64,000 bases of DNA from Microvelia longipes (Eukaryota; Arthropoda; Insecta; Hemiptera; Veliidae). Of the stretch, positions 36,650 to 49,119 are shown piece after piece. Position 1 is the first letter of the stretch; the number at the start of each line of letters is the position of its first letter. The notes under the pieces are model-generated. The model was not told the DNA's origin and ran no database searches. It worked only from the letters and a program-made list of their open reading frames with translations. The stretch spans positions 41,019,627-41,083,626 of the forward strand of contig JACMZG010001908.1 in assembly GCA_018340805.1 (NCBI GenBank), in the 5' to 3' direction. A program made the translations under genes and the position numbers.

Positions 36650-37134
36650 ATAGCTGAAAAAGTCTCCAAAGTCTCTCCACAAAATATTTATTATTATTTA
36701 CGGAGCCAGCTTTCGATCTCTCAATCATCTGCAGTGCCTAAGCCAATAAATATAGAAAAAGAGAGAAATCAACTAGTAATCCAACTAAAAACTAACCAAA
36801 TAGAAAATAAATAAAATAATAAATAAATTTAAATATAAACAAGGAGTTAAAATTTAAAATATATAATTTGTATTTATTTTGTATATTATGTATTTATTTA
36901 TCTCTCAATTATTACTTTTAACTTTAAAAATTTAAAAGTTTATATTTTAACTTTTTTAATTTTTTTTTAATTTCTATTTATTTTCTATTAGGTTAGTTTT
37001 TAGTAGTTCACAAGTTGATTTATCTTTTTTTCTATGTTTGTTGGGTAAGACACTGTTGATTATCGAGAGATCGAAAGCCGGCTCTGTTAATAATGATAGA
37101 CCTTTGGTGGAGAGATTTTGGGTTTTTTTAGCTA
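36650..37134. mobile_element. Palindrome of two head-to-head Penelope-like ends
   Basis: The left part (minus strand) and the right part (plus strand) each read GATCGAAAGC(C/T)GGCTC followed by TGGAGAGA. Complementarity continues inward through GAAATCAACTAGT, AACTAAAAACTAACC and AAATAGAAAATAAATA. The minus-strand copy is enclosed by arms ATATTTATT (36753-36745) and AATAAATAT (36692-36684). Inverted, partial copies are a habit of Penelope-like elements. Confidence 0.6.
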
Positions 37135-37552
37135 AATTTATCATTTTGAATTTATTAAATTTACAACTACCCCTATTGGAAACTAGGTAGTTGTGACGTT
37201 ATTAATTTAGTTTGCAGAGTCAGCAAAAGTGTCAATGTTGTTTATAAAATTAAGGATTAACATTTTTGGTAGAGAGAAAGGTCTTTAATTATGTTTTTTG
37301 GGCGTTGAACCACATGAAATTGGTCTGGAGTCAATAAGACTTTTATAAAAACCTTGGTAAATAACCGGAAAACAAAATTACGGTCGGTAAAAAATAAATT
37401 TCAGGTAGGGTATTGTTTTTAATGTTTTGTGGTGCTGAATTGTATAAAACGGTCCAGAGAAATTCGCCCGGCTTTCGGTCCTCTACCTCTGAATTTTGTT
37501 TACTATTATGTAGGTTTTTTTTTATACTATTTAATGGTTAATTAAAATTTAT

Positions 37553-37648
37553 GATGTAGGACATCATGGATAAAAACACAATGCTCTACAAAATTGAACA
37601 GATCAGTTTTGTGACGAGCATTGTGTCTCATTCATGATGTCCAACATT
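37553..37648 (+). ncRNA. Precursor-like hairpin of ~96 nt
   Basis: GGACATCATG at 37559 pairs with CATGATGTCC ending at 37642, and further in ACACAATGCTC pairs with GAGCATTGTGT. The apical loop is about 13 nt around TTGAACAGATC. Size and mismatch pattern resemble a miRNA precursor, but the arms match no miRNA I recognise and a small foldback transposon is equally possible. Confidence 0.35.
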
Positions 37649-38398
37649 CCTGAATAAGCATCCCACAGTGGAAGCAAAACGTCGTCTTCATTGACGCGGT
37701 TACGACCAGACGACCTAAATCAATAGCCGCGGAAACCTACGCAGTTCACTAAAATGAGATTTTATTTCTACGTTGACCTCAGGTAAGGTATCATGCAAGA
37801 TGCAATTCTTGCCTAGCAAAGAGACTGATAAAGCACGTCAGGCCCAGCATGGGAACTAAAGGTAGGGGGACTTAATCTTGTTAAACTCTTTGAGAGGTTC
37901 AAGTAGGATCACTCTACTATTACTTGTAGGGACTCTTGAGTTAAGTTATACTTTCTTCCCATGGAATCCCTTTACCTCAAGTCCTCGACCTAGACAATAC
38001 TGGAATAATTAATATCATGGTCTGGGTGAAACATTGTTTTTTCACATTTCATGACGCATCATTCGTAAAGATGGCGAAAATTAAAATATAAAAAAAATAT
38101 AGCCAGTCTATAAGATTCTAAAAAAATATAGCTATAAGACTCTACCTAAAGGGTTTAAGTAAAGCCTCTACTATTCTTCTCACCGACAATTTTTCCTTTT
38201 TAGCATATTTTGTAACCATTTATTTATTTATTTTGTATTTTATGTATTTATTTATTTTTTACAATAATTTCTTAAATTGAACTATTATTATCATAATAAT
38301 AAAAATATTTAATAATTCTATTGTACCATTAGGAGGGTATACGTAGTTATCCACCAAAATGTGATAATAATATATGTACTAGATTTTTTCTCTACAAA

Positions 38399-38715
38399 CA
38401 TAGAGATATTACTAGAGAGGCCCAATATGTTAAATTTTGAAACATCGAAAAAGTTACCTGACAACATTTGCTTATAAATAAAATCAAATAATGAATACAA
38501 AATTACAGTAACTTATACATCAGAACGTTAAAAATACATATCAAAACACAAGCAATGTAAGGGAAGCCGAAATCCATCGATTTATTTTAACCTTAACTCA
38601 CTCTTGAAGGAGGTTTTAATGCGGTTACACAGAGCCCCTGAGAGCTCCAAAAATAGGTTTTAGGCCTCTTAATGTACTAAGATAGGCTATGCCCCCTCTA
38701 GTATATATCTCTATG
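38399..38715 (+). mobile_element. hAT-like MITE family M1, copy F
   Basis: A 317-bp copy, flanked by TCTACAAA and TTTACAAA (7 of 8). It gives the cleanest full-length view of the family: CATAGAGATATTACTAGAG at the start, CTAGTATATATCTCTATG at the end. Confidence 0.85.
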
Positions 38716-39015
38716 TTTACAAATGGGTATAATCTGATTTCTGTTATCTAATCCCCAACTGAAGTTATTGGAATTTTTAGTTGATGTATATTCAGACAAA
38801 ATATAAAACTAAATCTACGTTTGCGTGTAGTCAGCTATCTTTCACAAAATTACTGTAATAAAGTGAGATTTTACACCATTATTCTTTGACTAAATTCGTT
38901 TAAATATTTATGTGTTAAATATATAACATAACATATTTTGCACAAATAATTATATAGTCATATAATTTTTATTAAAATCAATATTTCTTAAACATAAAAC
39001 ACAATCATCTGAAAG

Positions 39016-39170
39016 ATGTATAAGTTTTTTAAACTTATACATGATATCTGGATCATTAGAAACTTTCCAGGAATATAATATTGAAAATAGAACTTATGTA
39101 GAACTGATTTCATTCCAATATAAGTTACATTTTTTTTAATGAAGTAATAATAATTACTTCATTAAAAAAA
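39016..39170. repeat. Two adjacent perfect hairpins
   Basis: ATGTATAAGTTT pairs perfectly with AAACTTATACAT (39016-39042, loop TTT). TTTTTTTAATGAAGTAAT pairs perfectly with ATTACTTCATTAAAAAAA (39131-39170, 4-nt loop). They are probably remnants of small foldback elements. Confidence 0.6.
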
Positions 39171-40339
39171 ATATATAATTTAATTTATAATTTTAATTTT
39201 AATTAATTTATAATTAAAAAATTTATAATTTAGTTGCTTCGTAGGTTTTTGTAATTTATAAATTTATCGATGAACAAAAAACTCTATCAATATGCAATAA
39301 TAGATTTGTTCTTTTTAAGCCCACAGAAAACAAAAATGCGACGTTTTAAAATAATCAAAACAGAGTTTGAAACATAAACTGTTTTTGGTTGTTTGGGGGT
39401 TTTGAATGGGGCTATACTACCCGTGAGTATTAGGAAAGGAACATACTCCTCTCCTAATTTAAAATTTAAGTTATGTTAATTTATATAAATATATTTGGTA
39501 TATTTTTAACTAGAAAAGTTAATAGACTATTAACTCTAAAACAATCGCCCTACGCGATTAGATATAAAGTTGCAAATTTAAAAATTTCGTAGATACTACT
39601 TTACCCTAATGACATGGCATAATTCTATATACTGTTTATACTGTTTATTTAATACATAAGCGTAAAGCTTAGAAAAGTCAACTAAATTTACATTATTTTT
39701 CTACTGAAGTTTACCCTGATTTACTGGAAATCCATAACTTTTGGCATTTATTATTTGATGTACCTAATTAAGTTAATTTTTTTTTATTGCAGAGCTATTC
39801 ATTTTGTTTCACTCGTCCCTTCCTCGTGAAATTAGATTTTTGTTAAAAAATATATTTTTTAGATTTTATCATTATAATTAAGTTGGAGAGCTTCTTCATT
39901 GTTTGTGAAATTCAATTTCCAGTTTTCAAATTCAAAACTGGTCCAATTTAATTAAATGAATAAATACTTCCTGTGACCGAATGACATGAAAAATTATGCC
40001 GTATTGTTCTTCATCCTGAGTTATTTTAAAATCCTCCTATAACCTTAAAATCCAAATTAGTATTATTTTAAATTATTTCTCAATATGTAATTCTAAATGT
40101 GACTTCTTTGGGCTTTATGTAAATTTTGGATGAAAAAAGCTACGAAGCTACGTGAGTATCCAATTAGAGCATTCTTGTCGATCTTGTTCCTTCAGCTGGT
40201 TGATTTTGATCTTAGTGATCTTAACATTTACTTATTGGACGATTCTTCTTACTCCTGTATTAAGCTTGAATTTGTTGATATGTTTTTAAAAGAAAATTCT
40301 TCATTTAATTTTTTACTTTTACTTATTTATACCATAGGT

Positions 40340-41165
40340 TGAGGAAAAGTATTGTGTTTGTATTAGAAATCCGAAACCTGGATTACACTTGAATTATAGG
40401 TTTGGTTTTTAGTAAGTTGTCTGTTAAAGACGTAAGGTGAGCTTTAATGGAGTTCATCTTAATAAAAGAAGAATAAGTCTCTTCACAAATATATATTCTT
40501 AATAGCAAAGCGCTTTCAACCACACAAGAGGTCATCATCACTTCTGGCTATTAAGTTAAAAAGAGAGTGAAAGATGAGTCTTACAGATCAAATATCAAAG
40601 ATGGACAACAAAAATTGTGAAAAGGATTATTTTTCTTTTTAAGTTGTTTGTCAGTATGTGTGGGGGTTTCTATGTGCTGTCTGTTACCATCGTGGCTTCC
40701 ATCGTACTTATGCTAAGTTTAATCTCATTAACAGCATTTTTCAATTTTTATCGAATGCCATGTATATACGATTTTACAAAATGCGTAGGAATGCAAAAAT
40801 AATCCTATTAAGTTGAAATTCGGTACAAGGATATACTTGTACCAACTTCGTTACATACTTAGGATACTAACTACTTTGTGTGTGTGTGTTCCTAGACGTG
40901 TGTGTTCCTCACGCCATACTGTTTCTATGGCGCGCTATAACTTTCGAGCGCTTTTTCGGATTTGCGATTGAAACTCTGCACCAAAATCAACCTTATTAAT
41001 GTTCAGAAAACCTTTGTTTATGAAATGTGAATGACGTCATTAACCTACAATAATGACGATAAAAATTTCAAAAAATCATAAAACCTCAAACATTGTGATG
41101 AAGCTATAAATTTTTCGCGTATTCTACTATACTTAGTAGAATACGCGAAACATTTATTTACCATA
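40340..41165 (-). repeat. DR1 dispersed repeat interrupted by a 215-bp insertion
   Basis: The tail block (GAGGAAAAGTATTGTGTTTG) is at the left. After an interruption at 40425-40639, the middle blocks resume (GTCTGTTACCATCGTGGCTT, GTACTTATGCTAAG). The head-side part contains a perfect 17-bp hairpin with a 4-nt loop (41113-41150, arms TTTCGCGTATTCTACTA) followed by a 9-bp hairpin (41157-41176). Confidence 0.65.
40425..40639 (-). mobile_element. 215-bp Penelope-end unit inserted in DR1, with 12-bp duplication
   Basis: TAAGTTGTCTGT (40413-40424) and TAAGTTGTTTGT (40640-40651) flank the insert and resemble a target-site duplication with one change. On the minus strand it reads arm CTTAATAGC, then GTGATGATGACC, TCTTGTGT, GGTTGAAAGCGC and arm GCTATTAAG (perfect 9-bp complement), followed by GTGAAGAGACT. 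This places a hammerhead-like fold inside a discrete mobile unit with no coding. Confidence 0.62.
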
Positions 41166-41257
41166 CTTATGGTAAACACATATACGAAGTTAAATTTTTA
41201 TTAGTATTAATTCCGATTTTATCAATTGACATATATACGTAAACAAATCACGTTTTA

Positions 41258-42198
41258 TACTATAATACGACACACGGCTAAAATCAATTGTCAGCCCGCT
41301 AAAATCTCAATGCTTTCAACCCTCTTTTTTTAATAAAAAAAATCCCTTCTTTTATGTAACAAAAACAATTCCCTACTCTGGCAACACTGAAAGTCAGGTT
41401 ATGTTTTGAATATTATTATTTGTTTTTATTTGATATCATATTTTTTTATTTTTAAAAATTATTTATTTACTTTTTAAAAAGGAATATTGTTGTATCTTTT
41501 AAATTCACCAACTAAGTGTTGCTTTAAATTTGTTCAGGAAGTATGAATTAAGTGGAGTTAAAGTTGTTAATTACGTAATGCAATGGATCATAATAGTTCT
41601 ATGATAAAAGTTTGACGATTTAAATAAATTGTCAGCTATAACTACTTTTTTCCAAAACTAACTGCTTTTTTGTGTCAAGTTTGTATAATTGAATGCGTAT
41701 TATTTCATTTTATAAAAATAATATGACACAATATGCATTCAAGACTTAAAAAAGTCAAGACTGTCATCTATTGAAAGACATGTCATTTTCAAAAAAAAAA
41801 TCTGTCTTTTGGTTGACAGAGCACAAAACCTGCGCTGTACTCAAATAGCAAGAAATGCTTGAAGAATACGTCAATGTCCAAGCGTCATATATAGACACTC
41901 AGATCATATTACAACTTCGCAATAAATGGATGAATTGAACAGATTGGAATAAAACGAAACGAAATCAAAAAGATCAATATACACAATGAGGGAAATAAAA
42001 GCGACGCGAGGTTACAAATATTTACACCCAGTGTTGCCTTTTTATGATTTTATTTACGAAAAAAGTATTTTTTTATACCGAGGTTGGCATGAGGTGGAGG
42101 GCGAAAGAGCGGGGTCGGTCTGAGCCAATAGAATTCTTTCCCTCACAGATTTTTGGCGCGCTGTCAATTGATTTTAGCCGTGTGTCGTACTATAATAA
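41258..42198. mobile_element. 940-bp TIR element
   Basis: ACGACACACGGCTAAAATCA near the left end and TGATTTTAGCCGTGTGTCGT near the right end are exact inverted repeats within ~40-bp arms that also contain CTATAAT / ATTATAG. There is no coding. A related terminus lies at 16.94-17.03 kb. Confidence 0.65.
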
Positions 42199-42239
42199 AT
42201 ATGGGAATTAGCTTACACCGTGGTAGTGTGCCGAAGTCG

Positions 42240-43130
42240 TCTTATTTAAAAAAAAATAGTACATGATTATTTGATGAGGTTGTATACGAAATTTCAAATA
42301 TCTATTACTAATAGTAGCAGAGTAATTAAGGGTCCGGTATATAATAAAAACATAAAAAAATCGGGTGCGGGGTACCTCGGAACTTTTCCTTTATCAGATT
42401 ACATCGGATTCGCTATACACATCCTCCCTACTTCGAACTCGCTTCCCTCGTCCTCAGAATATACAATTCGCCATATTTATACTGCAGCATGTCCTCGGAT
42501 TCGCTTCGCTTGTACTCAGATAATAAATTTATCCGTTACATTCCCAGCGGACACCCATAAAGCACTGACCATGCTCAACGCTGCTTAACTTTTATTTTCC
42601 CACAAAAATCATGGATATACTTGTCGTATTGAAACGAAACTTGGTGTACTTATTTTTTATGTAAAGGTATATTCTTGTACCAAATTTCAACACAATTGAA
42701 AAGTTTTACGATTTGTACTTAAAAAACGTACACAAGTCATTTGATAAAAACTGAAATAATGCTGATAATGTGATCGAACTTAGCATATATTTTAGTCTTA
42801 TACATGGCTGCATGCGTGCCAAATCTCAATCCGATCGCATTATTTTTCCGCGTTTTATAAATTTTCGAAAGATTCGCTGTCATTATTCCAGGTTAATGTC
42901 GACTTAAAAAAAATATTTCCGAATAGCACAACTACAGCGATAGACTGATTTTTGTACAAAGTTACAAATCTTTAGCATAAATACACTTGGAGCTACGATG
43001 ATAACAGACATGCACACACTTTCACTTTCAACAAAACAAAACACCTGAAATGGAGAATTCCCCGGTTTTGGATTTTTTTGCAAACACAATACTTTTCCTA
43101 TATACCCCAGGTATATATGAGGAAAAGTAA
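42240..43130 (+). repeat. DR1 dispersed repeat, most complete copy
   Basis: The head has a tandem of TCGGATTCGCTATACACATC, CTTCGAACTCGCTTCCCTCG and TCGGATTCGCTTCGCTTG. The middle has TTGTACCAAATTTCAACAC. The tail has GCTACGATGATAACAGACAT and ends ATATGAGGAAAAGTAAAA. The head is far more GC- and CpG-rich than its surroundings. Confidence 0.72.
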
Positions 43131-44149
43131 AAAGGTACTACAGACATAAATTTCGTTTCTTTCGTTTTACATAAGCTCTCTCTTGAGTTAAGAGTGAAAG
43201 CATTATTTTAAAAGAAATAAATTGCTGAGCACGATGCTAAAGAAGCTGTTTACGGTGCCACACGTTATAGTGAAAAAAATGTGATGCAGTGTTAGTTTTA
43301 CACATACTATCACAGCGCATTTAAACCACTGTGTAAAATATTTAAGTCATATAGAAGAAAATAAAGTATAAAGGAAATGTGTTTATTAAAGTCAAATGAC
43401 TCTAATAAACATTTTAATATACCTGAAGCCTTTTATTAACGAGATCAGTGTTGTACAAAACTAGCATTACACTTCACTATGCAATTCAACAAAAATAGAA
43501 CTTACTGAGTGCGTTACTTTAGCGGTTACTTGACAAGTCTGTTTATAATTAATATTTTTATAAATAGGGGAAATAACGTGCAATTGAGGGTTTCGTAATG
43601 TCAAGATGAGGGAATAATATTCTATTTTCCTATATGTGACATAATTTGAACTGTTCACGCGACTTGATTGTTAACAAGCAACTTATTCTGCTTGACTACT
43701 GGTTATAATGATCATCACGTGACCTCTTTCAACGCCCTGTATTTTACAACAGATTCACACCCTTTTCTGACACTTTTACCAACGACCATTAAAGACATCG
43801 AAGAATATAACTTTTTTATCACTATACTATGGAAACTTATTTTCCAAATTTTTTCTATACGATTGGAACAACAAAAAATTATAATCTTTTGTTATCCTAA
43901 TATGCTCCCTACTATAAGTAGAGTATGCACGTTTATTATAAATAAGCGTGCATAAGCCGTAACGAGTATACTTAGAATCTAAACCGGTCGTTTTTATGTT
44001 ATTTTTCGTAGTCAGATACATTTATTTTAAAATGCAAAATTGTAATAAGAAAAGATAATGATGAGTTGAAACTTGGATATATTTTACAGTAAATATTAAA
44101 GTAAGCTCATTTTTAATTTAGAAATTCTTTGAAACAAAAAATACAAGAA

Positions 44150-44265
44150 ATCGTGTACGGGGTGGTACGTGTCATCTTTTACTTAGCACGTCGGATTCGC
44201 TACGATCAACCTCACCTCCTCGGACTTGCTCGTCCTCATAATATATAAATCGCTTATTGATACAA
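44150..44265 (+). repeat. DR1 head fragment
   Basis: GTCGGATTCGCTACGATCAA, CTCCTCGGACTTGCTCGTCC and TCATAATATATAAATCGC match the head block. The middle and tail are missing here but appear separately at 44.93-45.18 kb. Confidence 0.6.
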
Positions 44266-44327
44266 ACAATCTCATCCTGGTACAAAGCTCGCTCGATCAT
44301 GCGTAATACTATAGTGATTTGACATAA

Positions 44328-44465
44328 TCGCCAGCATATGAATGAATGAATGAATGAAACCTTTTATTTGAACATTAAAACATTTATAGATTTACAAATT
44401 TTTGTTTACATATTTTATAATAAAAACAATGTTCAAAATCAGCCTTAGCTGAGGTTTTATCGCCA

Positions 44466-44471
<6 letters not shown>
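44328..44471 (-). mobile_element. 120-bp LINE 3'-end insertion with 12-bp duplication
   Basis: TCGCCAGCATAT flanks both sides exactly (44328-44339, 44460-44471). The insert, read on the minus strand, starts TAAAACCTCAGCTAAGG and ends in CAAATAAAAGGTTT plus (CATT)n, as a strongly 5'-truncated non-LTR element with a microsatellite tail. Confidence 0.8.
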
Positions 44472-44515
<44 letters not shown>

Positions 44516-44545
44516 TATATATATATAATATATATATATATATAT

Positions 44546-44612
<67 letters not shown>

Positions 44613-44668
44613 TATATATATAATATATATATTATATATATTATATATTATATATATATATATATATA
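44468..44668. repeat. ~200-bp (TA)n array with AATATA interruptions
   Basis: A long TA dinucleotide array beginning inside the second duplication copy of the adjacent LINE insertion, so the array was already there or expanded from that site. Confidence 0.9.
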
Positions 44669-44929
44669 AAGCAGTTATACTAGCCGAAATACTTTTTTAA
44701 TATAGAAAGGGTTCCAATTGTGCCTAATTTTTAACTCAATATAATAATATGTTTCTTTTTTTGACGATTTTTTAAAACACGAATACTTGTAAAATGATAA
44801 AAAATTAAAGCAATATTGATATTGAAATGCAACTGAGCACATTTTTTGGTCTAATATAGGCCAACATGTTAGACATCTTTCGAATTAATGATTCATGACT
44901 AATTATTGACAGTTAATGATATCATAAAA

Positions 44930-45180
44930 ACATATTCCAGTCAGCACAAACTCGATCTAAAGATTGATATTGGTACCTTGTTTCAACGCTTTATAGCATA
45001 GTCACACTGGGAGCTAGGATTATAACACAAACATACAGGCAGACACCTTGGTAAAAAACCGCTCAAGCGGTCTTTAAAGCATCTGAAACGGATAATTCAG
45101 GTAAAATCTCGGATTTTGAGCGCATACACATATCTTTTCCAATATGCCTTTAGAATAGATGAGGAAAAGTAAAAATACGA
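44930..45180 (+). repeat. DR1 dispersed repeat, tail-half copy
   Basis: CTAAAGATTGATATTGGTAC, TGGGAGCTAGGATTATAAC, CATCTGAAACGGATAATTC and GATGAGGAAAAGTAAAAA occur in family order. Confidence 0.65.
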
Positions 45181-45199
45181 AGATAAGAAATTTAATACC

Positions 45200-48100
45200 A
45201 AAAATTCAATAATTCCTGTTTTATTTGGGGATTTCATTTGAAAAAAAATGAAACATTGATAATTTACAAACTTTAATAACAAATATACATCAAGTTTTTT
45301 TTTAAATTTTTTATTGCAACACTTTTATTAGCATATTTTCCTTTGAAAATTCGCTTAAAGGAAACATCAACAGAATACAAAGTTGCAGTGAAGTTCTTTG
45401 TTTTGATTGTGAGAAGGATCTGTTTTGATCATAAATATTGAAATGCTGGTTTATTCCCGTTTTTTTCTTGGAGCAATAGCAATTGACTTGCAGGACGCAG
45501 GATCAGAAGATAAGTTGTTCAAGGAAGTTAAAGAATCCTTTTTGTTTTTTTTAAAGAATATTTTATCAGATTGCAACGTTTGGAATAAAACTTTGTATTC
45601 TATCGGGGTTCTGCGGTAGCTATATGCATTGCTCGGTCAAACCATTTTTATCAAGAATGGCTCGCCAAGTACCAACCATTGTAACCTGATGCAAATGAGA
45701 TACCTTGTACTTTTTTATTTCGATAAAAAAGTACTTTTCCAATGGGCTTATACTGAATATAAAAGACAATGGCCGTCTACAGATTTAACTTTAGAATATA
45801 TTATGCCTTTTGGCCTTCTCTTATTCTCTTTTTGATAGTTTATTCGATGTTGTATTTTTGTGAATACATTATTTTTTTAATGTTTGTTTCTCTTCTATAT
45901 GGTATCTTTACCATCTTGAATTATTCGTTTGTGTTACTGAAGGTTATATATCCTTACCCCGGAGGCTTAAAAACTTTTTAAAGTTCTGGCGCTTAAAAAG
46001 CTCTACTAAACCTTCTTTGTGTTAATACACAATAGGAGACCACTGCCTCTATGATAATTTTTAAATGTCCGTGCAAGAGTCTCTATTTTTGAAAATGCTC
46101 TGTTTCAATCTACATACAATGCATGCAAAATGCTGCAATGCGTAATTTAAAATTTATTCTTGGTTCATTTTTTTCCTAATAGCAAAGGACTCGATGTGGC
46201 CAAACTTGGCCAACCTTAACATCCTATTTCAGTCCCATCTTATTCGCCTTATTACTATCTCACTGTGCTATCATACAAAATCTATTTAATACGAAAAAAC
46301 ACTAAAGTAATGACGTAGGTATATGAAACATTGTGTGAATATATTTTTATGAGGTATTTATATATGCTTACAGTCATAGAAGCTAGCGAAGCGGTACTTC
46401 CATTAAAATGCACCTAAATACCTGTCTTATCCAATTTATACTTCTTTATAAATAAGTCTATAATACAAGATGCATATTTACTGATAAATTAGATGATTAC
46501 ATGAAGATAAAAACACATTACGTTGTATTAAACAATAATAATTACATTAGACATTAATTACGTCCCACAGTAATTACATACCTCATATACGAATTACACA
46601 CATAAACCCTTAAGGTAACCCATACAATGTGTAATTACACTTATTAATAAAGATAATTCCAACAAATTATAACTTATTAGCTTCTATGATAGGAGCATTT
46701 AAAATATGCTTTAGGCTTTTAAAATTGTTTGACACGCATCATCAAGATATTCCCTCAAAGCTTAATTTTCGTTAAAAATTTACTAAAATTTACCGATTTT
46801 GATAAAACCTCAATTATTAAGTATTAAAATTTTCCTTTACTCTATATATAATTATATATATATATAATATAATAAGGTATAACCATATATAGTATATATC
46901 TATATACTATAATATATATATATATATTATATATATATAATATATATTTATATATATAATATATATATGTATATGTATATATATATATATTATATATATA
47001 TATATAAATATACCCATTTTTATCATAAAAGTTAATGTTTCATCCCCCCCCCAATCCCTAAAATTTAATATTAGTTGATAGATGTTCATTTTATGTAAAC
47101 ACGTTACACCTAAAAAGCTGGCTTTTAGGTGTAATGAAACATGACACAAAACTCACGTCTTTCAAATATACGTGATCATTTTTTTTTGGGTTAATCTAAC
47201 ACGAGGTATTAAAATGGCGTCTCCATAAACTTTAAAACATATTTGTTTTAAAAAAATTGTTTTTTAATGATGTTTTAAAGAATTAAACCTAAAAGATTAA
47301 ATTAATTTACGAGTACAATTATTTTTTAATTAAAAGTGATGCTATTTTATGTTTATCTTTTTTCCCTATTGTAAAATTTATGTTATTTATTATCATTTAC
47401 TATACGATATTACCATTGTTCTATGATAGGCAGCTTGTATAAATTTTATAAATGCCAATATTAGAAAAAAATTGATAATAGGAAACAAAAGAGAAACAAA
47501 CTACAGGTACCAACCGATATATTTAATTCTATAAACCAACCCTGGTAACTTAACTTGTCTGTTACACTTATTACAAAGTTCGTGTAAGTAATATTTAAGA
47601 ACCCCGTTAGGGTTGGATCCAGTTTTTTCAAATACAAAAGTATTTGAAAAATAATGATTTGCTAACGTTATGAAGCCAATCAACCATTTATGGATATTTT
47701 ACGGTGAATAAAGAAGGGATTTAACGTAGCATCATCAATGAGGTTAAACTGAAAAAAGAAGTGAAGTTGATTATTATAGAAGGGAAGCAGTAATTGAAGC
47801 GAGTCTAAAATGATAAAAAGGACTTTTGTTTTCATTTAAGTAGGTCCAACAAATTTTTGTTTTTTAATCCTGATACATCTAATCACCTGCATTAAGACTA
47901 AGCTTAACTTTGTACTTTCGGCTTAAAGGCCACCTGCATCATCAAAACTCCTTCTCTTAAATATTGCCACGAAAAATTGATCCCTTAACAGTTTTGTCAG
48001 TTTTGATCCTTACTGAAGAAGCAGGTGTGCCAGCTCTCAAAAGGATTATGGATTACACATTATAATTATACGTAGAACACTTTAAGTCTATATTTAAGGT

Positions 48101-49054
48101 GTTTTTCCTATGTTGAACTTTTTTTTGATAAAGTGACTCGAATCACCTGGCCAACTTTTAAAACAATTCCAAGAAATGTTAAATAGAGTAACGGGTTTAT
48201 TTGTTCAGTTGAATTCAACTGAGGCAAATATCCATATTCTCTGAAATCTTGCAATGACTTCCGACACTTAAAAAATGTTTCCAAAACAAGTCCTATATCT
48301 GGAAAGAAAGATTTTTAATGAATTTACTACGCAATAATTACTATGCATAATTTACTATGCAAAAGAGTTGACTCTTTTTCGATTAAGTTATTTTTTGGAA
48401 TATTCAAAAATTATTTAGTGTGAACCGGAGCCATTAATGTCTCTTTTTATTACACACAGGAGTCCCCATTTATTTTGTTAGCATTTCAATCTTTATGGTA
48501 AACCTGGAATTTCACACTTAATAACCATCAAGAATCCATTTATTTTGTTAGTATACTTAATTTGATTGTACTAAATACACTTAATTGGATTGCATCAGTT
48601 GTAATTGATAAGTTGTACATAATACATATTTGAGATTAGAAACAGTATTTACTTTTATTGTTAAACAGTACCGTCATTAATCCTTAAAAAATACATTTAA
48701 ATCGCTTAGTTAAATAGGAGAGGCTAGATTTCGAGTGAATGAATTCTCAATATCAGCGAATTTTCACTTGTAAAAAAATACGCAAATGAGGTCGTCAGCA
48801 TGTTTTAATTTTCGCGTTCTTTACTAGGTAACGAGGGGAGTCAATATTTCTGTGCCTTTAAAGCATGAGCAGCTACCTCCAAAATGACCAAAATAAGATA
48901 TGTACCAACTATTGGATTTTTTTCTGCAACTTAGCAGAATCAGCTTTCTTATATCCCCAACTAAAGTTATTGACATTAAAGTTCATTCATGTCATTTACT
49001 TGAAATGGCATTAAATAATGGTTTAATATATAGGACGGCATGCTAAATCGAGAG

Positions 49055-49119
<65 letters not shown>

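Noticed and set aside
45425..45981. Three successive plus-strand frames (64-70 aa) with hydrophobic stretches
   Set aside because: No shared frame, splice logic or family similarity; hydrophobicity follows from T-rich DNA.
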